DNA of 64,000 nt from Achromobacter arsenitoxydans SY8 (GCF_000236785.1 NZ_AGUF01000035.1:1-64000), one strand, 5' to 3'; counted from the first letter of the stretch, positions 50,989-60,825 are shown. Numbers and translations: made by a program. The notes: generated by a model not told the origin, from the sequence alone.

Positions 50989-52572
50989 TCAGGCGTTGGC
51001 CAGCTTGCCGTCCACCATGCGGGTCAGGCCCAGCGGATTGGCGCGCTTGACGCCGTCAGGCAGCAGGGCGTCGGGCAGGTCCTGATAGCAGACCGGGCGC
51101 AGGAAGCGGCGGATGGCGGTGGCGCCGACCGACGTGGAGGCCGGGTTGGAGGTGGCCGGGAACGGGCCGCCGTGCACCATGGCGTGGCTGACTTCCACGC
51201 CAGTGGGGTAGCCGTTGGCCAGAATGCGGCCGGCCTTGCGTTCCAGCACCGGCAGCAGGGCGCGCGCGGCGTCCACATCGGCGTCGTCGACGAACAGCGT
51301 GGCGGTCAGCTGGCCTTCCAGGTGTTCGGCCACGGCCTGCACTTGCGCCGCGTCCTTGCACGCCACGACCAGCGACGCCGGGCCGAAGACCTCGGCTTCC
51401 AGTTCGTGCGAAGCCAGGAATTCCGTGGCGCTGGCGCCGAACACCACCGCGCCCGCCGCGTTGCAGGCCGGATTGGAGGATTCGCCGCGGCCCACGGTGG
51501 AGACGCTGGCGTGGCGAGCCAAAGCGTCCGCGCCTTGCTCGTAGGCCGAGAAAATGCCCGGCGTCAGCATGGTGGCCGCGCCCTTGGCCTTGACCGCTTC
51601 GGCGGCCGCCTGGCGGAACCGGTCCAGCGCGGGGCCTTCTATGCCGATAACCAAGCCGGGGTTGGTGCAGAACTGGCCCACGCCCATTGTCAGCGAATCC
51701 ACGAAACCCTTGGCGATGGATTCGGCGCGGGCTTCCAGGGCGGCGGGCAGCAGAAAGACGGGGTTGATGCTGGACATCTCCGCGTACACGGGAATCGGCA
51801 CCGGGCGGGCATTGGCGGCGGCGACCAGCGCCAGGCCGCCACGGCGCGAGCCGGTGAAGCCGATGGCGGTGATGGCCGGATGGGTGGCCAGCGCCGTGCC
51901 GATTTCATTGCCCGCGCCGAACAGCAGCGAGAACGTGCCTTCGGGCAGGCCGTGCTTGGCGACCGCCTGCTGGATCGCGCGGCCGACCATCTCGGACGTG
52001 CCGGGGTGGGCATTGTGCGCCTTGACGACGACGGGGCAACCGGCGGCCAGCGCCGACGCGGTGTCGCCGCCCGCGACCGAGAAGGCCAGCGGGAAATTGC
52101 TGGCGCCGAACACGGCGACCGGACCCAGCGGCACGTTGGCCAGGCGCAGGTCCGCGCGCGGCAGCGGCTGGCGCTCTGGCTGGGCCGGATCAATGGTGGC
52201 ATCCAGGAAGTAGCCGTCGCGCACCACGCGGGCGAACAGACGCAGTTGGCCGACGGTGCGGCCGCGTTCGCCCTGCAGGCGGGCCAGCGGCAGGCCGGTT
52301 TCGGCGTGCGCGCGCTCGATCAGCGCGTCGCCCAGGGCCAGGATGCCCTCGGCGATGCTTTCCAGGAATTGCGCGCGCGTTTCCAGCAGCGCGGCGCGGT
52401 AGGGGTCGAACGCGGCCTGGGCCAGTTCGGCCGCGCGCGCCACGTCGGCGGTCGAGCCGGCGGGGTAGGCGGGTTCCAGGCGTTCGCCCGTGGCGGGATT
52501 GATGGCGTGCTGGGCAGCGCCCGCGCCCAGCAGGGCGGTCGAGCCGATCAACATCTGGCCGGTGAGGTTCAT
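50989..52572 (-). CDS. Alpha-ketoglutaric semialdehyde (2,5-dioxovalerate) dehydrogenase
   Basis: This 527-residue aldehyde dehydrogenase is of the type found with kdgD in aldarate pathways. The catalytic Cys is in [10 protein letters not shown], the cofactor motif in FTGSRRGG and the general acid Glu in [11 protein letters not shown]. The N-terminus [18 protein letters not shown] is typical of this group. It would oxidise alpha-ketoglutaric semialdehyde to 2-oxoglutarate with NAD(P). It follows kdgD copy 2 on the same strand with a terminator between, so it may depend on read-through or its own promoter. The ATG at 52572 has a GGAGATG ribosome site. Confidence 0.9.
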   Translation of the reverse strand: MNLTGQMLIGSTALLGAGAAQHAINPATGERLEPAYPAGSTADVARAAELAQAAFDPYRAALLETRAQFLESIAEGILALGDALIERAHAETGLPLARLQGERGRTVGQLRLFARVVRDGYFLDATIDPAQPERQPLPRADLRLANVPLGPVAVFGASNFPLAFSVAGGDTASALAAGCPVVVKAHNAHPGTSEMVGRAIQQAVAKHGLPEGTFSLLFGAGNEIGTALATHPAITAIGFTGSRRGGLALVAAANARPVPIPVYAEMSSINPVFLLPAALEARAESIAKGFVDSLTMGVGQFCTNPGLVIGIEGPALDRFRQAAAEAVKAKGAATMLTPGIFSAYEQGADALARHASVSTVGRGESSNPACNAAGAVVFGASATEFLASHELEAEVFGPASLVVACKDAAQVQAVAEHLEGQLTATLFVDDADVDAARALLPVLERKAGRILANGYPTGVEVSHAMVHGGPFPATSNPASTSVGATAIRRFLRPVCYQDLPDALLPDGVKRANPLGLTRMVDGKLANA

Positions 52573-52633
52573 GGTCATCTCCAATAAATTCGCGTCCGGT
52601 CCGATGGCGCGTTTGCGCCAGGTCGGTCCCGGG

Positions 52634-52659
52634 AAAAAAATGCCCCCGGATCGGGGGCA
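52634..52659 (-). terminator. Terminator of kdgD copy 2
   Basis: TGCCCCCG (52641-52648) and CGGGGGCA (52652-52659) form an eight-pair stem with a three-base loop. Read on the minus strand it is followed by seven T, 22 bases after the kdgD stop and before the semialdehyde dehydrogenase gene. Confidence 0.88.
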
Positions 52660-52680
52660 GGCAATGCGTGCCGGCGGTGC

Positions 52681-53595
52681 TTACTGGGCGCCGGACTTCT
52701 TGATCAGCGCGCCGAGCATTTCCAGCTCTTCGCCAGTCAGGTCGGTGAGCGGAGCGCGCACGGGGCCTGCGTCGTGGCCGACCAGCTTGGCGCCGGCCTT
52801 GACGATGCTGACGGCGTAGCCGGCCTTGCGATTGCGGATTTCCAGGTAGGGCAGGAAGAAATCGTCCAGCAGGCGGTTGGTGGTGTCGCTGTCGCCGGCG
52901 GCGATGGCGCGGTAGAACTCCATGGCCATCTTGGGCACGAAGTTGAAGACGGCCGACGAGTAGACGGGCACGCCCAGCGCGCGGTAGGCGGCGGCATAGA
53001 CTTCGGCGGTGGGCAGGCCGCCCAGGTAAGAGAAGCGGTCGCCCAGCTTGCGGCGGATGCGGACCATGGCTTCGATGTCGCCGATACCGTCCTTGAAGCC
53101 GACCAGGTTGGGGCAGCGGTCAGCCAGGCGGGCCAGGCTGTCTGCGGACAGGCGGGACTGAGCGCGGTTGTAGACGATGACGCCGATGTTGACGGACTTG
53201 CAGACCTGCTCGACGTGGGCGGCGATGCCGTCCTGCGAGGCTTCAGTCAGGTAGTGGGGCAGCAGCAGCACGCCCTTGGCGCCCTGGCGCTCGGCTTCCT
53301 GGGCGTAGGCGATGGCGGTGCGGGTGGGGCCGCCGGCGCCGGCCAGGATCGGCACCTTGCCGGCGCAGGTCTGGACGGCGGTGCGGATGACGTCGGAATA
53401 CTCTTGGGGCGCGAGCGAGAAGAACTCGCCGGTGCCGCCGGCGGCGAACAGGGCAGTGGCGCCGTAGGGGGCCAGCCATTCCAGGCGGGCCGCGTAGCTC
53501 TTGGCGTTGAAGTCGCCGTTCTGGTCGAAGTCCGTCACGGGGAAGGACAGCAATCCTTCCGAAACGATGCTCTTGAGTTCCTGCGGAGTCGTCAT
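52681..53595 (-). CDS. kdgD: 5-dehydro-4-deoxyglucarate dehydratase, copy 2
   Basis: The 304-residue paralogue of the gene at 47789 keeps Lys168, Tyr142 and the GGTGE loop. It differs from copy 1 only at residues 9, 295 and 304. The two are in the same orientation, 4,892 bases apart. DNA identity is high through the coding region and stops at both ends, where the flanks are unrelated; most differences cluster within about 40 bases of each end. Copy 2 lies between garD (divergent) and the semialdehyde dehydrogenase gene, so it is probably the original pathway copy. An operator similar to that of copy 1 lies 72 bases before its start. Confidence 0.93.
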   Translation of the reverse strand: MTTPQELKSIVSEGLLSFPVTDFDQNGDFNAKSYAARLEWLAPYGATALFAAGGTGEFFSLAPQEYSDVIRTAVQTCAGKVPILAGAGGPTRTAIAYAQEAERQGAKGVLLLPHYLTEASQDGIAAHVEQVCKSVNIGVIVYNRAQSRLSADSLARLADRCPNLVGFKDGIGDIEAMVRIRRKLGDRFSYLGGLPTAEVYAAAYRALGVPVYSSAVFNFVPKMAMEFYRAIAAGDSDTTNRLLDDFFLPYLEIRNRKAGYAVSIVKAGAKLVGHDAGPVRAPLTDLTGEELEMLGALIKKSGAQ

Positions 53596-53666
53596 GTCGC
53601 GCTCATCCCTAAATGGCCGTCGCAGGCGGAGAAATGCGCTGCGGACGGGATGCGGTGGTGTAAAAG

Positions 53667-53687
53667 GTAGGTCATCGTACAACATGA
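53667..53687. promoter_or_regulatory. GntR-type operator before kdgD copy 2
   Basis: This 21-base site shares 18 positions with 48781-48801, including the central GTCATCGTACAACAT. One arm has lost the perfect CATAC. Confidence 0.6.
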
Positions 53688-53786
53688 TTTTCCAGGTTTC
53701 AATACTCGCGCCCCTATGATTCAACGTGTTTACAAGGGGAAACCCGAAATTCCTTTCTGATGGCTTTCAGCGATATTCTCTTGGTT

Positions 53787-53800
53787 GTACGATAACGTAC
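53787..53800. promoter_or_regulatory. GntR-type operator before garD
   Basis: GTACG-ATAA-CGTAC, one base different from the site at 48930-48943. It lies 44-57 bases before the garD start. Confidence 0.62.
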
Positions 53801-53843
53801 CGGACGCGCGCAGGGTGGCGTCCATCAGGCAAAAGGATTCTTC

Positions 53844-55415
53844 ATGCAGGTTGCGGCAGAGCAGGCGCCAGTGCTTATCAAGATTCACCCCCAGGACAAC
53901 GTGGCCATCGTCGCCAACGACGGCGGGCTGCCCGCGGGCACCGTCCTGCCCGACGGCTTGACGCTGGTGGACGCGGTGCCGCAGGGGCACAAGGTCGCGC
54001 TGACGGACCTGGCCGAAGGCGAATCGGTCGTGCGCTACAACGTGGTGGTCGGCTACGCCGCCAAGGCGCTGCCGCGCGGCAGCTGGATCAACGAACGCGT
54101 CACCACCATGCCGGCGGCGCGCACGCTGGAGGACCTGCCGGTGTCGACCCGCGTCGCGCCGTTGCCGCCTTTGGAAGGCTATACGTTCCAGGGCTACCGC
54201 AATGCCGACGGCACGGTCGGCACGCGCAACATCCTGGCCATCAGCACCACCGTGCAGTGCGTACAGGGCGTGGTCGAACACGCGGTCGCGCGCATCCGCC
54301 GCGAATTGCTGCCGCTGTACCCCAACGTCGACGACGTGGTCGGCATCGAACACACCTATGGCTGCGGGGTCGCCATCGACGCGCCCGGCGCGGCCATTCC
54401 CATCCGCACGCTGCACAACATTGCCCGCAATCCGAACTTCGGCGGCACGTCCATGGTGGTCAGCCTGGGCTGCGAAAAGCTGCAGCCCGAACGCCTGCTG
54501 GCCCCCAACGCCATTCCCATCCGGGCGGGCGAGGGCATGGGCGCCGCGGACGGCGTGGACACCATCGTTCTGCAGGACGAAGAAAACATCGGCTTCGAGT
54601 CGATGATTGAACTGATCATGCGCACGGCCGAGCGCCACCTGCAGAAGCTGAATGCCCGCAAGCGCGAAACCTGTCCCGTGTCCGACCTGACCGTGGGCGT
54701 GCAGTGCGGCGGCAGCGATGCGTTTTCCGGCGTCACCGCCAATCCCGCCGTGGGCTTCGCCACCGACCTGCTGGTGCGCGCAGGCGGCACCGTGATGTTC
54801 TCCGAGAACACCGAAGTGCGCGACGGCATCGACCAGCTCACCGCGCGCGCGGAAACGCCCGAAGTGGCGGACGCGCTGATCCGCGAAATGGCCTGGTACG
54901 ACGCCTACCTGCAGCGCGGCATGGCCGACCGCAGCGCCAATACCAGCCCCGGCAACAAGAAGGGCGGCCTGTCGAACATCGTGGAAAAGGCGATGGGGTC
55001 GATTGTGAAGTCGGGTTCGTCGCCGATCCACGGCGTGCTGTCGCCGGGCGACCGCCTCACGCGCAAAGGCCTGATCTTCGCCGCCACGCCTGCCAGCGAC
55101 TTCATCTGCGGCACGCTGCAGCTGGCCGCGGGCATGAACCTGCACATCTTCACTACCGGCCGCGGCACGCCCTACGGGCTGGCCCAGGTGCCGGTCATCA
55201 AGGTCGCCACGCGGTCAGCCCTGGCGCGGCGCTGGCATGACCTGATGGACGTGGACGCCGGCGTGATCGCCACCGGCCAGGCCTCGATCGAGGAAGTGGG
55301 CTGGCAGTTGTTCCGCCTGATGCTGGACGTGGCCAGCGGCAAGGAGCAGACCTGTGCGGAAAAGCTCAAGCTGCACAACGCCCTGGCGCTGTTCAACCCA
55401 GGTCCCGTGACCTGA
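53844..55415 (+). CDS. garD: Galactarate dehydratase
   Basis: This 523-residue GarD/UxaA-family enzyme converts galactarate to 5-dehydro-4-deoxyglucarate. It has the N-terminal SAF-like domain ([20 protein letters not shown]), then [28 protein letters not shown] and [12 protein letters not shown]. The C-terminal part contains [30 protein letters not shown] and the repeated [14 protein letters not shown] region. Cys in YGCG and LGCEK are probable metal ligands. The ATG at 53844 has AAGGA upstream. It is divergent from kdgD copy 2 and starts the garD-lactonase-Bug operon, making the substrate for KdgD. Confidence 0.94.
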   Translation: MQVAAEQAPVLIKIHPQDNVAIVANDGGLPAGTVLPDGLTLVDAVPQGHKVALTDLAEGESVVRYNVVVGYAAKALPRGSWINERVTTMPAARTLEDLPVSTRVAPLPPLEGYTFQGYRNADGTVGTRNILAISTTVQCVQGVVEHAVARIRRELLPLYPNVDDVVGIEHTYGCGVAIDAPGAAIPIRTLHNIARNPNFGGTSMVVSLGCEKLQPERLLAPNAIPIRAGEGMGAADGVDTIVLQDEENIGFESMIELIMRTAERHLQKLNARKRETCPVSDLTVGVQCGGSDAFSGVTANPAVGFATDLLVRAGGTVMFSENTEVRDGIDQLTARAETPEVADALIREMAWYDAYLQRGMADRSANTSPGNKKGGLSNIVEKAMGSIVKSGSSPIHGVLSPGDRLTRKGLIFAATPASDFICGTLQLAAGMNLHIFTTGRGTPYGLAQVPVIKVATRSALARRWHDLMDVDAGVIATGQASIEEVGWQLFRLMLDVASGKEQTCAEKLKLHNALALFNPGPVT

Positions 55416-55475
55416 CGGACGCCAGCGTCATTCCGTAGCGCCATCGAAAAGAACACCACAGAGAGGAGACAGCCG

Positions 55476-56525
55476 ATGGAGAATGACCCCCAAGTCCAAG
55501 CCGGCCGGCGCCGGCTGCTGGGCGCCGCGCTTGCCCTGGGACCCGCCAGCCTGGTGCAGGCGCAGTCCTTCAGTTTCACCCCGCAGCAACGCTATCCAGA
55601 TCCCTCGGTCCGCATCCTGGACCCGGAGTTCGCCAAGTACCGCATTTACAGCAGCAGCGTCGAACAGCTGGCTACGGGCTTTCGCTGGCTGGAAGGGCCG
55701 GTGTGGTTCGGCGACGGACGCTATCTGCTGGTGTCGGACATTCCCAACGACCGCATCCTGCGCTGGGACGAAACCACCGGCGCGATCAGCGTGTTCCGCC
55801 ATCCGGCCAACTTCAGCAACGGCCTGGCGCGCGACCGCCAGGGCCGGCTGCTGACGTGCGAGCACCTGACGCGGCGCGTCACGCGCACCGAATACGACGG
55901 CAGCATCACCGTGCTGGCTGACCGCTACGACGGCAAACGCTTCAACTCGCCCAACGACATCGTGTGCCAGCGCAATGGCGCTATCTGGTTCACCGATCCG
56001 CCGTTCGGCATCGGCGGGCACTGGGAAGGCGACAAAGCCACGCCCGAGCTGCCGCATTCCGTCTACCGGATTGATCCGGGATCGGGCCGCGTCACGCTGG
56101 CCCTGGGCGACCTGGCCGGACCCAACGGCCTGTGCTTTTCGCCGGACGAAAAGGTGCTCTACGTGGTCGAGTCGCGCCACCAGCCCAACCGCGTGGTCTG
56201 GGCTTTTGACGTAGGCGCGGACGGCGCCCTGAGCGGCAAGCGCCTGCATATCGACGCGAAGGGGCCCGGCGCCATCGACGGCATCAAGTGCGACGAGGCC
56301 GGCAACCTCTGGTGCGGCTGGGGCAGCAACGGCTCGCCGGACGCCAAGCCGGAAGAGCTGGACGGCGTCATGGTCTTCAACCCCGCCGGCAAGCCCATCG
56401 GCCATATCCGCCTGCCGGAACGCTGCGCCAACCTGTGCTTCGGCGGCGCCAAGCGCAACCGCCTGTTCATGGCCAGCAGCCATTCACTCTATGCCCTGTA
56501 CGTGGAGACCCGCGGCGCGGCATAG
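55476..56525 (+). CDS. SMP-30/gluconolactonase family protein
   Basis: The 349-residue beta-propeller protein has a Tat-like N-terminus (GRRRLLGAALALGP) and so probably works in the periplasm. Family segments are WLEGPVWFGDGRYLLVSD (metal Glu), HPANFSNGLARDRQGRLLTCEH, FNSPNDIVCQRNGAIWFTDPPFG (metal Asn/Asp) and DGIKCDEAGNLWCGW. These hydrolyse sugar lactones. Between garD and a Bug receptor it would open aldaro- or galactarolactones before or during uptake. The start at 55476 has a GAGAGGAG ribosome site, 60 bases after garD. Confidence 0.92.
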   Translation: MENDPQVQAGRRRLLGAALALGPASLVQAQSFSFTPQQRYPDPSVRILDPEFAKYRIYSSSVEQLATGFRWLEGPVWFGDGRYLLVSDIPNDRILRWDETTGAISVFRHPANFSNGLARDRQGRLLTCEHLTRRVTRTEYDGSITVLADRYDGKRFNSPNDIVCQRNGAIWFTDPPFGIGGHWEGDKATPELPHSVYRIDPGSGRVTLALGDLAGPNGLCFSPDEKVLYVVESRHQPNRVVWAFDVGADGALSGKRLHIDAKGPGAIDGIKCDEAGNLWCGWGSNGSPDAKPEELDGVMVFNPAGKPIGHIRLPERCANLCFGGAKRNRLFMASSHSLYALYVETRGAA

Positions 56526-56592
56526 GAATCCCGCCGCGGCCTCACCAGGCCGCGGACAAATCAGCACACATACCAAACAGTGTGGAGACAGC

Positions 56593-57570
56593 ATGAACCC
56601 GAGCAAGAGACAGTTCCTGGGCAGCGCCGCGGCGCTTTGCCTGACGCCCCTGGTGCCGGCCTGGGCCCAATCGTCGGAATGGCCGACGCGGCCCGTGCGC
56701 ATCGTCGTGCCTTACCCGCCCGGCGGCTCGTCGGACATCATTGCCCGCATCCTGGCGCCCCGGCTGGCAGAGGTGCTCAAGCAGACGGTGGTAGTCGAGA
56801 ACAAGCCCGGCGCCAACGGCAACCTGGGCGCCGGCATCGTGGTGCAGTCGGCGCAGGAAGGCCACAGCGTGCTGTTGTGCGACGTGGGCGCGCTGGCGAT
56901 CAGCCCGTCCGTCTACACCAAGCTGAGTTTTGATCCGTCCAAGGACCTGCGCGCCGTCGGCATGCTGGCCTATTCGCCGCACGTGCTGGCCGTGCATCCG
57001 GACGTCCCGGCCAAGACCGTGCAGGACCTGGTGGCGCTGTCCAAGAAGCAGCGCCTGAACTTCGCGGTGACCGCGATCGGCAGCGCGCCGCACCTGGCCG
57101 CCGTGGCGGTGCAGCAGGCCACCGGCGCCCAGTGGGAGTACGTGCCGTACAAGGGCGGCTCGCAGGCGGTCACGGACACGATCGGCGGGCAGACGCAGAT
57201 CATCATGAACGGTCTGCTGGCCACGCTGCCCCACATCAAGGCCGGCAAGCTGCGGCCCATCGCCATCTCGAAGAAAGAGCGCATGACGCTGGTGCCGGAC
57301 ATTCCCACGATCTCCGAGCAGGGCGTGTCCGGCTTTGAATCGGGCACGTGGCAGGGCGTGATGGCGCCCGCCAACATGACCGACCCGGTGGCGGCGCGCC
57401 TGGCCACGCTGATGGCGCAGATCGTCACCCAGCCGGACGTCGCCGCGCAATTGAACGAGCAGGGCGCCGAGATCGTCACCAAGAACTCGGCCGAACTGTC
57501 CCAGTTCTTCAACAGCGAGCGCGCGCGCTGGGCCAAGGTCGTGGCCAGCGCCGACATCCGCCTGGACTGA
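56593..57570 (+). CDS. Bug-family solute-binding receptor 2
   Basis: This 325-residue periplasmic receptor has a short signal (MNPSKRQFLGSAAALCLTPLVPAWAQ) and the Bug fold: WPTRPVRIVVPYPPGGSSDIIARILAPRL, VVENKPGANGNLGAG, and LVPDIPTISEQGVSGFES. It differs clearly from receptor 1, so the two may bind different ligands or lactone and acid forms. No TctA or TctB gene is nearby, so it must use a transporter encoded elsewhere. It is the third gene of the garD operon, 67 bases after the lactonase. Confidence 0.92.
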   Translation: MNPSKRQFLGSAAALCLTPLVPAWAQSSEWPTRPVRIVVPYPPGGSSDIIARILAPRLAEVLKQTVVVENKPGANGNLGAGIVVQSAQEGHSVLLCDVGALAISPSVYTKLSFDPSKDLRAVGMLAYSPHVLAVHPDVPAKTVQDLVALSKKQRLNFAVTAIGSAPHLAAVAVQQATGAQWEYVPYKGGSQAVTDTIGGQTQIIMNGLLATLPHIKAGKLRPIAISKKERMTLVPDIPTISEQGVSGFESGTWQGVMAPANMTDPVAARLATLMAQIVTQPDVAAQLNEQGAEIVTKNSAELSQFFNSERARWAKVVASADIRLD

Positions 57571-57580
57571 CCCCGGCCAA

Positions 57581-57603
57581 GGCCCCCGCCTTGCGCGGGG
57601 GCC
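57581..57603 (+). terminator. GC-rich hairpin after the garD operon
   Basis: GGCCCCCGC (57581-57589) and GCGGGGGCC (57595-57603) form a nine-pair stem with a five-base loop, ten bases after the Bug stop. No T run follows, so it is a probable but not classical terminator. Confidence 0.6.
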
Positions 57604-57672
57604 GTCGACAGGCGCACACTGGGAACGGCTGCGGCCCGCCCGGGCCGGCCCGACCCCGGTGGGAGCCTGTCG

Positions 57673-58020
57673 ATGAAATCCATGATTGCCGTGGCGGCGC
57701 TGTCAGCCTTGCTGGCTAGCGGCGCCGTGCTGGCGCGAGACCCGCTGCCCACCGTCCCGCAGCCGCCCCAATCGGCCCGCACGCTGCCGGATACCTGCCT
57801 GGGCACCGATTGCCCGCGCACAGTGGATCCGGGCAAGATCAATCGCGATTGCCTGGGCACGTCGTGTCCGGGATCGCGCTATCCATCCCAGACCCCCGCA
57901 AGACCGCAGGACCAGCCGGGCCTGAAAGGCGCGCCTAAATCATGGCTGCCCCCGATCCCGCCCCGCCCGGGCCAGCCGCCCGTGGGCCCGCTGACGCCGG
58001 CGCCGGCGCTGCCTAGGTAG
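57673..58020 (+). CDS. Small secreted proline-rich protein with paired cysteine repeats
   Basis: I do not recognise this 115-residue protein. It has a signal peptide ending at LAR (about residue 22). It then carries two related units, TCLGTDCP (near 41-48) and DCLGTSCP (near 59-66), followed by a proline-rich tail (WLPPIPPRPGQPPVGP). The CLGTxCP units could form disulfides or bind metal. The ATG at 57673 lies in a GGGAGCC-rich context. It follows the garD operon by 102 bases, with a hairpin in between, and may be independent. Confidence 0.65.
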   Translation: MKSMIAVAALSALLASGAVLARDPLPTVPQPPQSARTLPDTCLGTDCPRTVDPGKINRDCLGTSCPGSRYPSQTPARPQDQPGLKGAPKSWLPPIPPRPGQPPVGPLTPAPALPR

Positions 58021-58081
58021 GCGTGCAAGCGCCGTGAGGGTAAGACAAACCGGAAAATAAACCGGCAAAAATTCCCCCGAT

Positions 58082-59581
58082 TTAAACCGCCAGACTGACC
58101 CAGGTCGTCTTCAGATCCGAATACTTATCCAGCGCGTGCAGCGACTTGTCGCGCCCAAAACCCGACTGCTTGACGCCGCCGAACGGCACGGAAATGTCGC
58201 CGTCGGCGTAGCAATTGACCCAGACCAGGCCGGCGCGCAGCCGGCGCGACAGGCGGTGGGCGCGCGACAGGTTCGCGGTCCAGAGGCCGGCGCCCAGCCC
58301 GTAGACCGAATCGTTGGCCAGGCGGATCGCATCGTCTTCCGTGCTGAAGCGCTGGGCCGCCAGCACCGGGCCGAAGATTTCCTCGCGCACCAGCGAACTG
58401 TCCTGGCTCGCGCAGTCGAAGATCGTGGGTTCGATGTAGTAGCCGCCGGTGGCGCCTCGGGCCTGGCCGCCGCCCAGCCGCAGGCTTGCGCCTTCGGCCT
58501 TGCCGGCGGCGATACGGTCCAGCACGCCGCGCATCTGGCGCTCGTCCACCATGGCGCCCATGGCGGTGGCGGGGTCCAGCGGATCGCCGGGCTGCAGGGT
58601 GGCGGCGCAGGCCGCCACCGTGTCCATGAAGGCGTCGTAGATGCCGTCCTGCACGTACAGGCGCGAACCGGCGATGCAGACTTCGCCCTGGTTGGAGAAG
58701 ATGGCCAGCGCGGCCGCCTGGGCGGCGCGGTCCAGGTCGGGGCAATCGTCGAAGACGATATGCGGCGACTTGCCGCCGCATTCCAGCCAGACGCGCTTCA
58801 GGTTCGATTGGCCTGAATATTCCATGAAGCGCTTGCCGGTGGCGGTGGAGCCGGTGAAGGCGATGCAATCGACGTCGGGATGCAATCCCAGCGCCTGGCC
58901 CGCGACCGCGCCCAGGCCGGGCACCACATTGAACACGCCGGGCGGAATGCCGGCTTGCTCGGCCAGCGCGGCCAGCCGGATGGCCGACAGCGAGGCCTGC
59001 TCGGCCGGCTTGAGGATCACGCTGTTGCCCGCGGCCAGCGCCGGGGCGACCTTCCAGGCCGCCATCATCAGCGGATAGTTCCACGGCACCACCGCGGCGA
59101 CCACGCCAAGGGCTTCTCGCGTAATCGTGGCCAGGGCGTCCGGGCCGGTGGGCGCGATCTCGTCGTAGATCTTGTCGATCGCCTCGGCGTACCAGGCATA
59201 GCAGCGGGCGGTTTCCGGCAGGTCGAAGGCCAGCGCGTCGCGGATCGGCTTGCCCATGTCCAGCGTTTCCAGCAGGGCCAGCTCGTCCTGGTGCGTCTCG
59301 ATCAAGGCGGCCAGGCGCAGCAGGCGTTCCTTGCGCTGGCGTGGCGCCAGCCCGCTCCAGACGCCGGCTTCAAAGGCGCGGCGGGCGGCCGCCACCGCGC
59401 GGTCCACGTCGGCGGGCCCGCAGGCGGCCACGTCGGCCAGCTTGCGGCCGTCGATGGGACTGGCGGCGGGGAAGGTTGAGCCGTCGGCGGCGTCGCAGTA
59501 CGCGCCGTCGATGTAGGCCTGCCCGCGGATGGCCAGGGTTGCGGCGCGGTCGCGCCACCAGGCGGCGTCGCGGGCGCTCAT
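58082..59581 (-). CDS. NAD(P)-dependent aldehyde dehydrogenase (PuuC-like)
   Basis: This 499-residue ALDH has VVPWNYPLMMAAWKVAPALAAGN and the cofactor loop FTGSTATGKRF. The general base Glu is in WLECGGKSPH and the catalytic Cys in NQGEVCIAGSR. The style matches gamma-glutamyl-gamma-aminobutyraldehyde dehydrogenase (PuuC) and relatives. Its start overlaps the amidohydrolase stop as ATGA. It is the last gene of the operon starting beyond the window. The aldehyde is likely a product of the ThDP enzyme or amidohydrolase, but this is not shown. Confidence 0.93.
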   Translation of the reverse strand: MSARDAAWWRDRAATLAIRGQAYIDGAYCDAADGSTFPAASPIDGRKLADVAACGPADVDRAVAAARRAFEAGVWSGLAPRQRKERLLRLAALIETHQDELALLETLDMGKPIRDALAFDLPETARCYAWYAEAIDKIYDEIAPTGPDALATITREALGVVAAVVPWNYPLMMAAWKVAPALAAGNSVILKPAEQASLSAIRLAALAEQAGIPPGVFNVVPGLGAVAGQALGLHPDVDCIAFTGSTATGKRFMEYSGQSNLKRVWLECGGKSPHIVFDDCPDLDRAAQAAALAIFSNQGEVCIAGSRLYVQDGIYDAFMDTVAACAATLQPGDPLDPATAMGAMVDERQMRGVLDRIAAGKAEGASLRLGGGQARGATGGYYIEPTIFDCASQDSSLVREEIFGPVLAAQRFSTEDDAIRLANDSVYGLGAGLWTANLSRAHRLSRRLRAGLVWVNCYADGDISVPFGGVKQSGFGRDKSLHALDKYSDLKTTWVSLAV

Positions 59582-60825
59582 GCGCGGGCCTGCGTGTCGT
59601 TGGCGCGTGCGACCATGGCGTCCAGGAGCACGTTGCAGCCGGCTTCCAGGTCGGCGGGCTTGGCGTCCTCGATCTCGTTGTGGCTGACGCCGTCCTTGCA
59701 GGGCACGAAGATCATGGCGGTGGGCGTGACGCTGGCCATGTAGACGGCGTCGTGGCCGGCGCCCGTCACGATGTCCATCGCGGCCAGGCCGCGGCGGGCC
59801 GCGCCGTCGCGCACCTTGCCCACCAGGTCCAGGTCGAAGGGCGTGGGCGGGAAGTACTGCACCTGCTTGACGTCCACCGTCACGCCGTGGCGTTCGGCGA
59901 CGTCGGCGCAGGCGGCCAGCCAGCGCTCGTCCATGGCGGCCAGCGTGGCTTCGTCCTCGTGCCGCAGGTCCACCGTGAAGCGCACCTGACCCGGAATGAC
60001 GTTGCGCGAGCCCGGATGGGCGTGGATTTCGCCCACCGTGCCGCGCCCGTTGGGCTGGTTGTCGTTGGCGATGCCGACCACGGCCTGCAGCAGGAAGCTG
60101 GACGCGTACAGCGCATCGCGGCGGATCGGCATCGGGGTCGGGCCGGCGTGCATTTCCATGCCGGTCACGGACACGTCATACCAGCGCACGCCCAGCGAGC
60201 CCGTCACCACCCCGACCACTTTTTCCTCGTGCTCCAGGATCGGCCCCTGCTCGATGTGGGCCTCGAAATACGCGCCCACCGGCCGGCCCCCAACCGGATC
60301 CGACCCGGCGTAGCCGATGGCGGCCAGCTCGTCGGCCACCGACTTGCCGTCGTGGTCGCGCGCGGCCAGCGCCACTTCCAGCGGGAACTTGCCCGCGAAG
60401 ACGCCCGAACCCATCATCACGGGCAGAAAGCGCGACCCTTCCTCGTTGGTCCAGATGGCGACCTCCAGCGGGGCCTCCGTGACGACGCCGTGGTCGTTCA
60501 GGCTGCGCATGACTTCCAGCCCCGCCAGCACGCCGTAGCAGCCGTCGAACTTGCCGCCGGTGGGCTGGGTGTCGATATGGCTGCCGGTCATGACCGGCGG
60601 CAGATCGTTGTTGCGGCCGGCGCGGCGGGCAAAGATGTTGCCCACCTGGTCCACGCGCAGCGTCATGCCGGCTTCGCGCATCCAGCCCGTGACCAGGTCG
60701 CGGCCCTGGCCGTCCAGCGCCGTCAGCGCCAGCCGGCAATTGCCGCCCTTGGGCGTGGCGCCGATCCGGGCCAGGTCCATCAGCGACTGCCATAGCCGCT
60801 GTCCATTGATAGAAATCGTCGTCAT
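59578..60825 (-). CDS. M20-type Zn-dependent amidohydrolase (N-carbamoyl-amino acid hydrolase/allantoate amidohydrolase group)
   Basis: The 415-residue protein has the HyuC/AllC pattern: GSHIDTQPTGGKFDGCYGVLAGLEV (metal His and Asp), IWTNEEGSRFLPVMMGSG (catalytic Glu pair), EAHIEQGPILE (metal His) and TGAGHDAVYMA near the end. Members release CO2 and ammonia from N-carbamoyl or ureido compounds, or cut amides. It lies 18 bases after the ThDP gene and overlaps the ALDH gene. The substrate is undetermined. Confidence 0.92.
   Translation of the reverse strand: MTTISINGQRLWQSLMDLARIGATPKGGNCRLALTALDGQGRDLVTGWMREAGMTLRVDQVGNIFARRAGRNNDLPPVMTGSHIDTQPTGGKFDGCYGVLAGLEVMRSLNDHGVVTEAPLEVAIWTNEEGSRFLPVMMGSGVFAGKFPLEVALAARDHDGKSVADELAAIGYAGSDPVGGRPVGAYFEAHIEQGPILEHEEKVVGVVTGSLGVRWYDVSVTGMEMHAGPTPMPIRRDALYASSFLLQAVVGIANDNQPNGRGTVGEIHAHPGSRNVIPGQVRFTVDLRHEDEATLAAMDERWLAACADVAERHGVTVDVKQVQYFPPTPFDLDLVGKVRDGAARRGLAAMDIVTGAGHDAVYMASVTPTAMIFVPCKDGVSHNEIEDAKPADLEAGCNVLLDAMVARANDTQARA

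Noticed and set aside
53730-55145. A 471-codon minus-strand frame opposite garD
   Set aside because: Antisense shadow of garD that would also run into the divergent promoter region.
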